A DNA stretch of 64,000 bases from Halorussus salilacus (GTDB lineage Archaea; Halobacteriota; Halobacteria; Halobacteriales; Haladaptataceae). The notes below the pieces were generated by a model. The model did no database searches, was not told where the DNA came from, and saw only the letters and a program-made list of their open reading frames with translations. Of the stretch, positions 8,317-16,585 are shown piece after piece. The stretch covers positions 1,736,001 to 1,800,000 of the forward strand of contig NZ_CP099993.1 of assembly GCF_024138125.1 (NCBI RefSeq), in the 5' to 3' direction. A program made the position numbers and the translations under genes. Each line of letters begins with the position of its first letter. Position 1 is the first letter of the stretch.

Positions 8317-9273
8317 TCAGGCCGCGAGCAACCGTTCGACCTCGGTCTCGCGGTCGAACGCGTCCCGGAGGTGGGCGTCGATCTCCGAAACGGCCTCCCA
8401 CGCGCGTTCGACTCTCGGCTCGGCGACGTTCGTGAAGAACGAGTGGATCATGTCGTCGTAGTTGGTGTGTTCGACCGCCACCCCGTGGTCGGCGAGTCGC
8501 TCGGCGTACGCGATTCCCTCCTCCTGTAGCGGATCGAAGGTGGCCGTGAGGACCGTCGCGGGCGGAAGCCCGCTGAGGTCTCTGGCACGCAACGGCGAGG
8601 CGTACGGGCTCATTCCGTCGATGTCCCGCTCCAGATAGTGTTCCCACGACCACCGCAGGTCGGGCTCGGTGATGAAGTATCCCGCGTCGTCGTCGCCCCC
8701 GTCGGCGAACTCGTAGGAGAAGGTGGTCGTCGGATACACCAGCACCTGATAGTCGATGTCGGGCCCGCCCTTGTCGCGCGCGAGCAGCGACACCGCCGCC
8801 GCGAGGTTGCCCCCGGCGCTGTCCCCGCCGACGATGAGTCTGTCCGAGTCGGCACCGAGTATCTCGGTCCGAGTCGCCGCCCACTCGACGGTGGCGTAGC
8901 AGTCGCGGAGACCCGCCGGGAACGGGTGTTCGGGCGCGAGCCGGTAGTCGGGCGAGACGACGATGCAGTCCAGTTCGTCGGCGAGGACCCGGCAGACGGG
9001 GTCGTAGGACTCGACGTCGCCGAGGAGGAACCCGCCGCCGTGCATCCAGACCAGCACCGGAAACGGCCCGGGTCCGTCCGGGGTGTAGACCCGTATCGGA
9101 ACGCTACCGTCCGGCCCGGGAACCACGCTGTCCTGCACGTCGGCCAGCGACGCGGGCGGTCGCTCGACCGAGAGGTAGTCGGCGTACCCCGCGCGGGCCT
9201 CCTCGACCGAGAGGGTGTGTAGCGGGGGTACGTCCGAAACTATCGCTTCCATGTCGGGGTGTGGCTCTGACAT
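8317..9273 (-). CDS. Alpha/beta hydrolase of the hormone-sensitive lipase family (esterase)
   Basis: The 318-residue cytoplasmic hydrolase carries the HSL oxyanion motif HGGGFLLG (about residues 78-85), the nucleophile elbow GGDSAGGN, the acid in ATFDPLQEEG and the His in DDMIHSFF. These form a full Ser-Asp-His triad. Such enzymes hydrolyse short-chain acyl esters; the natural substrate is unknown. An AT-rich promoter (TTTTATATAATATA on the minus strand, 9291-9304) lies 25 nt upstream of the ATG. It is monocistronic except that the small peptide gene follows 125 bp downstream with its own promoter. Confidence 0.88.
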   Translation of the reverse strand: MSEPHPDMEAIVSDVPPLHTLSVEEARAGYADYLSVERPPASLADVQDSVVPGPDGSVPIRVYTPDGPGPFPVLVWMHGGGFLLGDVESYDPVCRVLADELDCIVVSPDYRLAPEHPFPAGLRDCYATVEWAATRTEILGADSDRLIVGGDSAGGNLAAAVSLLARDKGGPDIDYQVLVYPTTTFSYEFADGGDDDAGYFITEPDLRWSWEHYLERDIDGMSPYASPLRARDLSGLPPATVLTATFDPLQEEGIAYAERLADHGVAVEHTNYDDMIHSFFTNVAEPRVERAWEAVSEIDAHLRDAFDRETEVERLLAA

Positions 9274-9290
9274 ATTCTGCGGGATGGAAA

Positions 9291-9304
9291 TATATTATAT
9301 AAAA
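9291..9304 (-). promoter_or_regulatory. TATA box of the esterase gene
   Basis: TTTTATATAATATA on the minus strand, about 25 nt before the start codon; a strong leaderless-type haloarchaeal promoter. Confidence 0.65.
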
Positions 9305-9371
9305 GTATCTTTATGGTTTTAGGACTGAAACTCGGAAAATTAGGGATTAGAGCTGTCTAGCGGCGTCCCCA

Positions 9372-9456
9372 TGATAAACAATACCTCAGCTGAAAACACA
9401 GCTCGAACAAAATACGTTGTAACTGGTCTGTGATAAATGGTACCTCGACTGAAAAC
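9372..9456. repeat. Imperfect 26-bp direct repeat pair, 59 bp apart
   Basis: Copies at 9372-9397 and 9431-9456 share TGATAAA, TACCTC and CTGAAAAC blocks with five mismatches. No transposase is next to them. Confidence 0.55.
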
Positions 9457-9478
9457 GGCATTCGGGTTCGATTTCGGT

Positions 9479-9510
9479 CGGCGCGCGCGGTCGAACGACC
9501 GCGCGCGCCG
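9479..9510. repeat. GC-rich inverted repeat (15-nt arms, AA loop)
   Basis: The arms 9479-9493 and 9496-9510 are exact reverse complements; intergenic. Confidence 0.7.
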
Positions 9511-9940
9511 GTCGCTCTCGGCTGTCGGCCGCGCCCCATCGCGTCGGGGAACCGGTCCCGGACTCGACCGTTCGCATCCGCGGCCTGCCCCACTCGGCGG
9601 CCTCGGCGCTCGCCCGCGTCGAGTCTTCGGGTCGGTCGGGGAGGTCGCCCCGGACCGCGGTCGCGGCGCGCTCGCCCGGGGTCGCGTTCGTCCACCGTCC
9701 GGCCGAGCATCGTCACCGGCGAGCCCGAATCGTGCCAGACCGTGTCACCCCTGCGTTTCGCTTGGAGATGGCTATCAAAAGCGCCCGGTCGGTCCTGTCG
9801 GAGCGCCGTCCCGTTTCTCCCGTGCCCGGAATCGGCGTCCCCTCGGCGTTCGGTTACGCCCCCGAAAAAGACACTAACAGCGCCTGTCCTGTCTGTTTTC
9901 GACGGGAGAGTATATCTCCTCTGGCGGCGTCTCGGACCGT

Positions 9941-10399
9941 ATGGCTCAAACGACCGCCGAGACGATAGTCGGTGAAGAGACCGTACGAAACACCTGGACG
10001 AGCGCCGTCCTCGGGGGCGTCTCCGGGGGATTGGCTTTCGGCGTCCTGCTCCAGACCATGGGGATGATGCCAGCCATCGCGTCGCTCTACGGCGCGGAGA
10101 GCGCGGCGGTCGGCTGGGTCGCCCACCTGTTCCACAGTGTCATGTTCGGACTGGTGTTCGCGGCCGTCGTGGTTCGAACCGACTACCGCGACGCCGACCT
10201 GCGAACGACCGCGGTCCTCGGGGCGGGGTACGGCGTCGCCCTCTGGGCCGTCGCCGCCGCGGTCGTGATGCCCCTCTGGATGGGCGCGATGGGTCTCGAC
10301 GCGCCCGCGATTCCGAACCTCGACGTCGCCAGTCTCGCGGGCCACCTCGTCTACGGACTCGTCCTCGGCGCGGTGTTCGTGACGCTCCGACGCCGATGA
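9941..10399 (+). CDS. Four-helix membrane protein of unknown function
   Basis: The 152-residue protein has a short hydrophilic N terminus and four hydrophobic segments (about residues 22-45, 57-75, 85-108 and 125-148). Glycine-rich helices such as AVLGGVSGGLAFGVLL and a His-containing AHLFHSVMFG are visible. It resembles small haloarchaeal membrane proteins of no assigned role. It lies alone, convergent with the PIN/AbrB pair 37 bp away. Confidence 0.7.
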   Translation: MAQTTAETIVGEETVRNTWTSAVLGGVSGGLAFGVLLQTMGMMPAIASLYGAESAAVGWVAHLFHSVMFGLVFAAVVVRTDYRDADLRTTAVLGAGYGVALWAVAAAVVMPLWMGAMGLDAPAIPNLDVASLAGHLVYGLVLGAVFVTLRRR

Positions 10400-10436
10400 A
10401 GCCTTTTTCCGGAGGAACACATCGACGGCGCGACCG

Positions 10437-10880
10437 CTACGTCGCTGGCTCGGTTCTGATTCCCTCGATTTCCACCGAGACGGGGACATCCTCGAAGTCG
10501 TCGTCGGCCCCCACGAGAAGCGTTGCACCACGTTCGGCCGCGAGTGCGACTGCGAACGCGTCACCGAGCGCGATTCCGCCCTGCATCTTCACTGCCGCCG
10601 CAGTTTCCCACGAGTCGGTCGGGGAGACGAGTTCGATTCCGCCGTCGACGAAGTTGCGAACCTGACGGCGACCGAGTTCGAGGTCGTCGTCGCTCGGCCG
10701 GTCCTCGGCGTGTATCCACGCCGTCTTGTACGCGATTTCGGTCGCGGTCACTTCGCTCATCATCGCGTCGGTCTCCCCGTCGTACACCTCCCCGAGGATG
10801 CGTTCCACGCGGTCTGACCCCGGTTCGTCGTAGAGATAGGCGACGAGCGGTTCGGCGTCGAACGCGAACGACTCGCTCAT
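10437..10880 (-). CDS. PIN-domain ribonuclease toxin (VapC-like)
   Basis: The 147-residue protein has PIN-domain features: an N-terminal acidic residue in FAFDAEPLVAYLYDE, a conserved Glu in SEVTATEIAYK, and the acidic pair in GIALGDAFAVALA followed by LLVGADDDFE. PIN toxins cleave RNA in a metal-dependent way and are neutralised by a partner antitoxin. It overlaps the upstream AbrB-type gene by 4 nt (ATGA), which is the standard toxin-antitoxin arrangement. Confidence 0.85.
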   Translation of the reverse strand: MSESFAFDAEPLVAYLYDEPGSDRVERILGEVYDGETDAMMSEVTATEIAYKTAWIHAEDRPSDDDLELGRRQVRNFVDGGIELVSPTDSWETAAAVKMQGGIALGDAFAVALAAERGATLLVGADDDFEDVPVSVEIEGIRTEPAT

Positions 10881-11176
10881 CGATCCTCGTCCACGAGGGC
10901 GTCGAGGTCGTTTCGCTCGCCTTCCTTCTCCCTCGCTCGAAGTCGGTCTAACTCCGACCAGACGGCCCCCGACTCGTCGGTCTCGTCGGCGAGCGACCCC
11001 CGGAGGTCGGTCGGATGCGGTACCGGTTCGACGACGATTTCCCCGTCATTGGTCTCGCGGAACCGGACGCGACCGGGCGCGTCGATGTCGAACTTCTCCC
11101 GGAGGAACTTCGGGATGGTCGTCTGTCCCTTCTTCGAGACTCGAACGACCGCCCCGCCGTCGGTCTTACTTCTCAT
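10877..11176 (-). CDS. AbrB/MazE-type antitoxin and autoregulator
   Basis: The 99-residue protein starts with a swapped-hairpin AbrB fold (VVRVSKKGQTTIPKFLREKF...VRFRETNDGEIVVEP, about residues 10-52). A charged, probably flexible tail follows that would bind the PIN toxin. It is the first gene of the pair, typical for autoregulated modules. AT-rich sequence precedes the start (11177-11195). Confidence 0.88.
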   Translation of the reverse strand: MRSKTDGGAVVRVSKKGQTTIPKFLREKFDIDAPGRVRFRETNDGEIVVEPVPHPTDLRGSLADETDESGAVWSELDRLRAREKEGERNDLDALVDEDR

Positions 11177-11235
11177 AGAGTAATACTATTTCTCTCGTAA
11201 TACAAAAACCCTAGCTCGAACCCTCTCGAAATTCC

Positions 11236-12258
11236 CTACTTCGCCCCGAGAAGGTGCGCCAACAGCGCCTTCTGGGTGTGCATCCGGTTCTCGGCCTGGT
11301 CCCAGACCGCGGCCCGCTCGCTCTCCAGCACCTCGCCCGTTATCTCCTCGCCGCGGTGGGCGGGCAGACAGTGCATCACCGTCGCGTCGGGCGCGTTCGC
11401 GAGCAGGTCGGCGTTGACCTGGAACCCCTCGAAGTCGGCGAGTTTCTCTGTGCGGGCGTCCTCCTCGCCCATGCTGACCCACACGTCGGTGTACACCACG
11501 TCGGCACCCTCGACGGCCGCCTCGGGGTCGTGGGTGAGTTCGGGGGCCTCGCCGCGCTCGCTCGCCCGCGCCAGCACCTCGTCGTCGGGTTCGTACCCCT
11601 CCGGGGTCGCCATCGCGAGGTCGACCCCGGCCATCGCACACCCGACCGCGAACGACCGGGCGACGTTGTTGCCGTCGCCGACCCACGCCGCGGTCACGTC
11701 CTCGAAGCCGCCGAATTCCTCGTAGATGGTGAACAGGTCGGCCAGCGTCTGGCACGGGTGGGCATCGTCCGAGAGGCCGTTGACCACCGGCACCGAGGAG
11801 TGGGCCGCCATGGCTTCGAGCGCGTCGTGGTCGAACACCCGGGCCATCACGGCGTCGACGTACCGCGAGAGGACGCGGGCGGTGTCCGAGACGGGTTCCC
11901 CGCGGTCGAGGTGGGTGTTCTCCGGCCCGAGGAAGACGGCGTGACCGCCCAGTTGGGTCATCCCGGTCTCGAAGGAGACCCGGGTCCGCGTGCTGGGCTT
12001 CTCGAACAGCATGGCGAGCGTCCTGTTGGGCAGGACCGCGTGGGACTCGCCCGCGTAGTGGGCTTCCTTGAACTCCGCGGCGGTCGAGAACACCTCTGCG
12101 AGGTCGTCCTCGGAGAGGTCGTCCACGTCGAGGAGGTGGCCGACCGACTCGCCGTCCGGCGAGTCGGTCGGCCGTTCGGCTGACGAGTCGGTCGGCTGTT
12201 CGGCTGGCGGTTCGTCGGCGTTCGGTTCGGTCGCGGCGCGGGTCGCGTAGTCGCTCAT
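11236..12258 (-). CDS. argF: Ornithine carbamoyltransferase with extended N terminus
   Basis: It makes citrulline from ornithine and carbamoyl phosphate. Core motifs are the carbamoyl-phosphate loop EKPSTRTRVSFE, HPCQTLADL for ornithine, and HCLPAHRGEE. The protein is 340 residues. The first about 42 (MSDYATRAATEPNADEPPAE and on) precede the usual start of the fold (HLLDVDDLSEDDLAEV) and contain a duplicated eight-residue unit, AE-Q/R-PTDS. No ATG or GTG lies close to the core, and the ATG at 12258 overlaps the lysK stop by 4 nt, so the extension is probably real. It is the last gene of the arginine operon. Confidence 0.93.
   Translation of the reverse strand: MSDYATRAATEPNADEPPAEQPTDSSAERPTDSPDGESVGHLLDVDDLSEDDLAEVFSTAAEFKEAHYAGESHAVLPNRTLAMLFEKPSTRTRVSFETGMTQLGGHAVFLGPENTHLDRGEPVSDTARVLSRYVDAVMARVFDHDALEAMAAHSSVPVVNGLSDDAHPCQTLADLFTIYEEFGGFEDVTAAWVGDGNNVARSFAVGCAMAGVDLAMATPEGYEPDDEVLARASERGEAPELTHDPEAAVEGADVVYTDVWVSMGEEDARTEKLADFEGFQVNADLLANAPDATVMHCLPAHRGEEITGEVLESERAAVWDQAENRMHTQKALLAHLLGAK
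12144..12208. repeat. Hairpin plus 24-bp tandem duplication in the argF N-terminal extension
   Basis: An inverted repeat (10-nt arms, 12144-12167) overlaps a tandem pair at 12161-12184 and 12185-12208 that match at 22 of 24 bases. Each unit encodes eight residues in frame. Confidence 0.7.
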
Positions 12259-13310
12259 GATTGCAGGGTCTCGCAGACGTCTTCGAGGACCGCGACCGCG
12301 CGGTCGAGGTCCCCGAGGTCGAGGCGTTCGTTCGGCGCGTGGTCCAACTCGGAGTCGCCGGGGCCGTAGGTCGCCATCGGGCGGTCCCACGCCCCGGCGT
12401 AGAGGTTCATGTCGCTGGTTCCGGTCTTGCGAAGTAATCGGGGGTCGCCCCCCGCTCGTCGAATCGCCGCTCGGAACGCCCGCGCGACCTCGGTCCGGGG
12501 ACTCTCCATCACGGGGGGAATCGGATCGCCCCACGCGATTTTGCCAGCGTCCAGCTCTGCCTCGACAGTCTCGCGAATCCCGGCGGCCGACTCGCCGGGC
12601 GGAATCCGGAACTGAACCTCGGCGCTGGCCTCGACCGAGAGACCGTCGTCGGCGGTCCCGCCGGAGAACACGACCGGCTTGGCGGTGACTCGCTCGAAGA
12701 CGGGCGTGTCGTCTTCCTCCTCGAACGCCTCCTCGACCCGCGACCACCACGCCATCGCCTCCTGAATCGCGTTCGGCTCGGGCCGGGAGGTGTGAGCCGA
12801 GTCGGTGGCGACCGCGTACTCTCCCGACAGGAAGCCCCGGTAGCCGAGGGTCACGCCGTCCCAGCCCGAGGGTTCGCCGTTGATTACGGCGTCGGGCGCG
12901 TCGCGGTCCTCGACCAGAAATCGGGCCCCGCGCGAATCGGTCTCCTCGCCGACGACGCCGACGAAGCTGACGCCCGTCCGGACGGCGACGACCGCCATCG
13001 CGGCGAGCGGCCCCGTGGCGTCGACGCTCCCCCGGCCCCAGAGTTCCTTCGCCCCGTCCCCGCTTTCCTCGACGCCGACCGGAATCTCGCCCGGCACGGT
13101 GTCGACGTGGGAGGTCAGCAGGACCGAGTCGTCGGCGGGCGCGCGGACGTTGCCGACCTCGTCGAGCCACACCTCGCGGTCGCGCTCCTCGAAGAAGGCC
13201 GCGAGTCGCTCGGCGGCCTCGCGCTCCTCGCCCGAGGGTGAGGGAATCGACACGAGGGCTTCGAGCAGGTCGCGGGCCGTCTCGTCGGCCTCGGCGGCGC
13301 TCGCGCTCAC
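12255..13310 (-). CDS. lysK: [LysW]-lysine/ornithine hydrolase (M20 family)
   Basis: It releases the finished amino acid (here most likely ornithine) from the LysW carrier. The 351-residue M20 metallopeptidase shows LLTSHVDTVPG with the metal His-Asp, GRGSVDATGPLAAM with the bridging Asp, VVGEETDSRGA with the Glu pair, and KTGTSDMNLY near the end. The start is GTG at 13310, chosen because it overlaps the argD stop as GTGA and the protein begins right before the fold. The argF ATG overlaps its stop. Confidence 0.9.
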   Translation of the reverse strand: MSASAAEADETARDLLEALVSIPSPSGEEREAAERLAAFFEERDREVWLDEVGNVRAPADDSVLLTSHVDTVPGEIPVGVEESGDGAKELWGRGSVDATGPLAAMAVVAVRTGVSFVGVVGEETDSRGARFLVEDRDAPDAVINGEPSGWDGVTLGYRGFLSGEYAVATDSAHTSRPEPNAIQEAMAWWSRVEEAFEEEDDTPVFERVTAKPVVFSGGTADDGLSVEASAEVQFRIPPGESAAGIRETVEAELDAGKIAWGDPIPPVMESPRTEVARAFRAAIRRAGGDPRLLRKTGTSDMNLYAGAWDRPMATYGPGDSELDHAPNERLDLGDLDRAVAVLEDVCETLQS

Positions 13311-14446
13311 GCCGTCACCTCCGCGAGGGTCGATTCGAGCGCTTCGACCACTTCGTCGGCGTGGGACTCCTCGACCACGAGCGGCGGGAGCAGACGCACC
13401 ACGGTCCGACCCGCCGGGAGCGCCAGAATCCCGTGGTCCATCGCGAGGCGCTTCAGCGCGGCGTTCGCCCCCCTGCCGACTTCGACGCCGAGCAACAGGC
13501 CCTCGCCGCGGACCGTGCGAATCGGTAGCTCGGAACCCCTCAGTTTCGACTGGAGATGTTCGCCGACCGACGCGGCGTTCTCGGGCAGGTCCTCCTCGAC
13601 GATGACTGAGAGCGTGGCTTCGGCCGCCGCGCTCACGACCGGCCCGCCCGAGAAGGTCGAGCCGTGGGGTCCCGAATCCTCGGCGACCCAGTCGGCACAG
13701 AGGGTCGCGCCGACCGGGAGGCCGCCGCCGAGGCCCTTCGCGGAGGTCAGGATATCGGGGACGACCCCGCGCTTCTCGCAGGCCCACAGCGCCCCGGTAC
13801 GGCCGAGGCCGGTCTGAATCTCGTCGAGTATCAGGGCCGACCCGGTCTCCTCGGTGGCCTCGCGTGCGAACTGGAGGTAGCCCTCCGGGGCCGGATTCAC
13901 GCCGCCCTCGCCCTGAATCGGTTCGAGCAGGACCGCCGCGGTCTCGTCGTCGACGGCCTCTGCAAGCGCGTCCTCGTCGCCGTAGGGGACGAACTCGAAG
14001 CCCCCGGCGAGGGGTTCGAACGGTTTCTTGTACTTGGGCTTCCACGTCGCCGCGAGCGACCCCATCGTCCGGCCGTGGAACCCCTGCATCGCGGCGACCA
14101 CCTTCGAGTTCCCGGTGGCGCTCCGCGCGAACTTGATGGCGGCCTCGTTGGCCTCCGTCCCGGAGTTACAGAGCCAGACGTTCTCCAGTCCCGCGGGCGC
14201 GACCGCCGCGAGCTTCTCGTAGAGGCCGTCGCGTGCGGAGTTCGGATAGCTGGCCTGCACGAAGGTCAGTTCCTCGACCTGCGATTGGACGGCCGAGACG
14301 ACCGCGGGGTGGCAGTGACCCACCGCGGCGACCCCGTAGCTCGCGCCGAAGTCGAGGAACTGCGCGCCGTTCGCGTCGTAGAGGTGCGGTCCCTCGCCGC
14401 GCTCGACGGCGATGGGCTTTTCCGAGTAGACGAAGCCGCCCGTCAT
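13307..14446 (-). CDS. argD: [LysW]-aminoadipate/glutamate semialdehyde aminotransferase (acetylornithine aminotransferase family)
   Basis: This PLP aminotransferase of the ArgD/LysJ family would turn LysW-glutamate semialdehyde into LysW-ornithine. The 379-residue protein contains CNSGTEANEAAIKFAR, the PLP-binding ILDEIQTGLGRTG and the Schiff-base lysine in LTSAKGLGGGLP. It lies 28 nt after argB and overlaps lysK by 4 nt. Its position between the kinase and hydrolase genes places it in the carrier-bound pathway. Confidence 0.93.
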   Translation of the reverse strand: MTGGFVYSEKPIAVERGEGPHLYDANGAQFLDFGASYGVAAVGHCHPAVVSAVQSQVEELTFVQASYPNSARDGLYEKLAAVAPAGLENVWLCNSGTEANEAAIKFARSATGNSKVVAAMQGFHGRTMGSLAATWKPKYKKPFEPLAGGFEFVPYGDEDALAEAVDDETAAVLLEPIQGEGGVNPAPEGYLQFAREATEETGSALILDEIQTGLGRTGALWACEKRGVVPDILTSAKGLGGGLPVGATLCADWVAEDSGPHGSTFSGGPVVSAAAEATLSVIVEEDLPENAASVGEHLQSKLRGSELPIRTVRGEGLLLGVEVGRGANAALKRLAMDHGILALPAGRTVVRLLPPLVVEESHADEVVEALESTLAEVTA

Positions 14447-14474
14447 CCGGCCACCTCCGAGGCGATTCCGCCCG

Positions 14475-15464
14475 TCACCTGACCGCCCCCGGTTCGAACG
14501 TCGTCCCGTGGCCGGTCCGCGCGGCGGTGATGGGGTCGCGGTTGTTCGCGTCGGCGACCGTGACCGAGGCCGCGCCGCTCTCCAGCGCCTCCACGGCGGC
14601 CATGACCTTCTTCGTCATGAACCCCTCGGCGGCGTCCTCGGCGGCCTCCAACTCGGCGGGCGTCCCGACCGACTCGACCAGCGTGTCCGAGTCGTCGGGG
14701 TCCTCGTAGACGCCCGCCACGTCGGTCAGCACCACGAGTTCGCCGCCGAGCGCGGCCGCGACTGCGGCGGCCGCGCGGTCGGCGTCGGCGTTGACTGGCG
14801 TGAAGGCTTCGGCGGTTCCACCGCCTCCGCCGCGGCCCGTCGAAGACGCGCCGCGCTCCTCCCCCAGCGCGGGCACGGTCACGACCGGTACGTAGTTCCC
14901 CGCGAGCAGGGTCTCCAGCAGGTCGGCGTTGACCGACTCGATCTTGCCCGAGTGGTCGCCGCGCTTTATCTTCTTGCGGCCGTCTTCGAGCACCTTGACC
15001 GCCGACTTGCGCGGGCCGGTTAGGAGCTTGCCGTCCACGCCCGACAGCCCCACGGCGTTGACGCCCTCGTTCTGGAGTCCGGCGACGAGGTCGGTGTTGA
15101 GCTTGCCGGGCAGGACCATCTCGAACACCTCCATCGCGGTCTCGTCGGTGAACCGACCCACCACGCCGCCCGGGGTCTCGACGTACTCGGGTTGCTCGCC
15201 CATTCGCTCTAAGGTGTCGTCCACGGCGGTCGAACCGCCGTGGACGACCACCACGTCCTCGCCGTTCGCAACGAGGTGGGCGACGTCGGCGAGCGCGCCC
15301 GCCGGGTCGACGGCCCGCGCGCCGCCGACTTTCACCACGACGGGGGCGCTCTCGTCTTCCACTTTTCCGCCGTCGGTCCGGAGTCCGTCGTCGCCGAGGT
15401 CGTTGTCGATGAGTTCGGCGTGGGCCGCTTCCAGCTCCTCCTCGGTGTACTCGGTGTCGGTCAT
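14475..15464 (-). CDS. argB: [LysW]-aminoadipate/glutamate kinase
   Basis: This amino-acid kinase phosphorylates the LysW-bound substrate. The 329-residue protein has VVVKVGGARAV and VVVVHGGSTAVDDTLE at the nucleotide and substrate sites, and PVNADADRAAAAVA further on. Two deviations from the family size are visible. A hydrophilic N-terminal extension of about 43 residues is one. The other is a glycine-rich insertion (ASSTGRGGGGGTAEAF, about residues 215-230) in the loop before the NAD motif. It overlaps argC by 4 nt (ATGA). Confidence 0.92.
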   Translation of the reverse strand: MTDTEYTEEELEAAHAELIDNDLGDDGLRTDGGKVEDESAPVVVKVGGARAVDPAGALADVAHLVANGEDVVVVHGGSTAVDDTLERMGEQPEYVETPGGVVGRFTDETAMEVFEMVLPGKLNTDLVAGLQNEGVNAVGLSGVDGKLLTGPRKSAVKVLEDGRKKIKRGDHSGKIESVNADLLETLLAGNYVPVVTVPALGEERGASSTGRGGGGGTAEAFTPVNADADRAAAAVAAALGGELVVLTDVAGVYEDPDDSDTLVESVGTPAELEAAEDAAEGFMTKKVMAAVEALESGAASVTVADANNRDPITAARTGHGTTFEPGAVR

Positions 15465-16585
15465 GGACTTCCCACCGGGTGGAGTCCCTGAAATTCGAGT
15501 CCCGCGGTCTCCTCGAAGCCGAGCGCGATATTGGCGGCGTGGACCGCCTGCCCGGCCGTGCCTTTCACCAGATTGTCGATGGCGCTGAACACGACCACCC
15601 TGCCGTTCCGGGGGTCCACCTCGAACCCAACTTCGGCCATATTCGTCCCCGCGACCGCCTTGGGTTCGGGGTAGCGATAGACCCCGCTCCCGCCCGACTG
15701 GAGCCGGACGAACGGTTCGTCCTCGTAGGCCTCGCGGAAGGCGGTCCAGAGGTCGCCGGTCGAGACGGGTGAGGTCGGGAACGTGTGGCAGGTCGCGGCC
15801 GCGCCCCGGACCATGTCCACGGCGTGGGCCGTGAACGAGACCGACGCGCCGAGTTCCTGCTCGATTTCGGCCTCGTGGCGGTGGCCGGTCGGCGCGTAGG
15901 GCCGGACCACGCCCGAGCGCTCGGGGTGGCTCCCGGCCTCGCTCGCGCCCGCGCCGCCCTCCGAGGAGCCGACCTTCACGTCGGCGACGACGCTCGAACC
16001 GCCGTCCAGAATCCCCGCCTCGAACAGGGGGGAGAGGCCGAGGATGGTCGCGGTGGCGTTGCATCCCCCCGCGGCGATAAGGTCCGCGCCCGGCAGGTCC
16101 TCGCGGTGGAGTTCCGGCAGGGCGTAGACCGATTTATCGAGGAGTTCTGGCGCGTCGTGGCCGTCGTACCACTCCTCGTACTGCGCCTCTGTGTTCAGCC
16201 GGAAGTCGGCGCTCAAATCGACCACGGTGTCGGCGGCGTCGAAGAAATCGTCTATCTGGCTCATCGAGACGCCGTGGGGCGTCGCCGCGAACAGCACGTC
16301 CACCGCGTCGAGGTCGGCGGGGTCCGAAAAGCGGAGGTCGGTCCCCCGGAGGTTCGGGTGGACCGACCCGACCGACTTCCCGGCGTACCCGCGGCTGGTC
16401 GCGTCCGCGAGGTCGAAGTTCGGGTGGCCAGCGAGGAGGCGGAGGAGTTCGCCGCCAGCGAACCCCGACCCGCCGACCACGGTGGCGGTCAGGGTTTCGG
16501 CGTCCCCGGCTGTCTCTCCCGACGCGGCCGACGCTTCGGCGTCGGCCGCGTCGGTCGCGCCGCTCGTTTCGTCCGTGACGGGCAT
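15461..16585 (-). CDS. argC: [LysW]-aminoadipate/glutamyl phosphate reductase
   Basis: This NADPH-dependent reductase of the ArgC/LysY family is 374 residues long. It has ATVVGGSGFAGGELLRLLAG as the dinucleotide fold, the catalytic Cys in AAGGCNATATIL, and AHAVDMVRGAAATCH. About 32 acidic residues precede the fold (TDAADAEASAASGET and nearby). Part of that extension is encoded by a 14-nt-arm hairpin at 16521-16552. The ATG overlaps the argX stop by one base. Confidence 0.92.
   Translation of the reverse strand: MPVTDETSGATDAADAEASAASGETAGDAETLTATVVGGSGFAGGELLRLLAGHPNFDLADATSRGYAGKSVGSVHPNLRGTDLRFSDPADLDAVDVLFAATPHGVSMSQIDDFFDAADTVVDLSADFRLNTEAQYEEWYDGHDAPELLDKSVYALPELHREDLPGADLIAAGGCNATATILGLSPLFEAGILDGGSSVVADVKVGSSEGGAGASEAGSHPERSGVVRPYAPTGHRHEAEIEQELGASVSFTAHAVDMVRGAAATCHTFPTSPVSTGDLWTAFREAYEDEPFVRLQSGGSGVYRYPEPKAVAGTNMAEVGFEVDPRNGRVVVFSAIDNLVKGTAGQAVHAANIALGFEETAGLEFQGLHPVGSP
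16521..16552. repeat. Inverted repeat (14-nt arms, TTCG loop) in the argC N-terminal extension
   Basis: Arms 16521-16534 and 16539-16552 are exact reverse complements. The element codes for part of the low-complexity acidic extension of ArgC. Confidence 0.7.

Larger units (their letters stand above)
9305..9940. other. Gene-poor stretch of about 640 bp
   Basis: No convincing gene is seen. Open frames here lack a plausible start, promoter or recognisable protein. The left part is AT-richer and contains an imperfect direct repeat (9372-9397 and 9431-9456). The right part is GC-rich and holds a 15-nt-arm hairpin (9479-9510). It may be degraded accessory DNA. Confidence 0.5.

Noticed and set aside
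9357-9877. Overlapping open frames on both strands in the gene-poor stretch
   Set aside because: Arg/Pro-rich translations typical of non-coding GC-rich haloarchaeal DNA; no start signal or similarity I can recognise.
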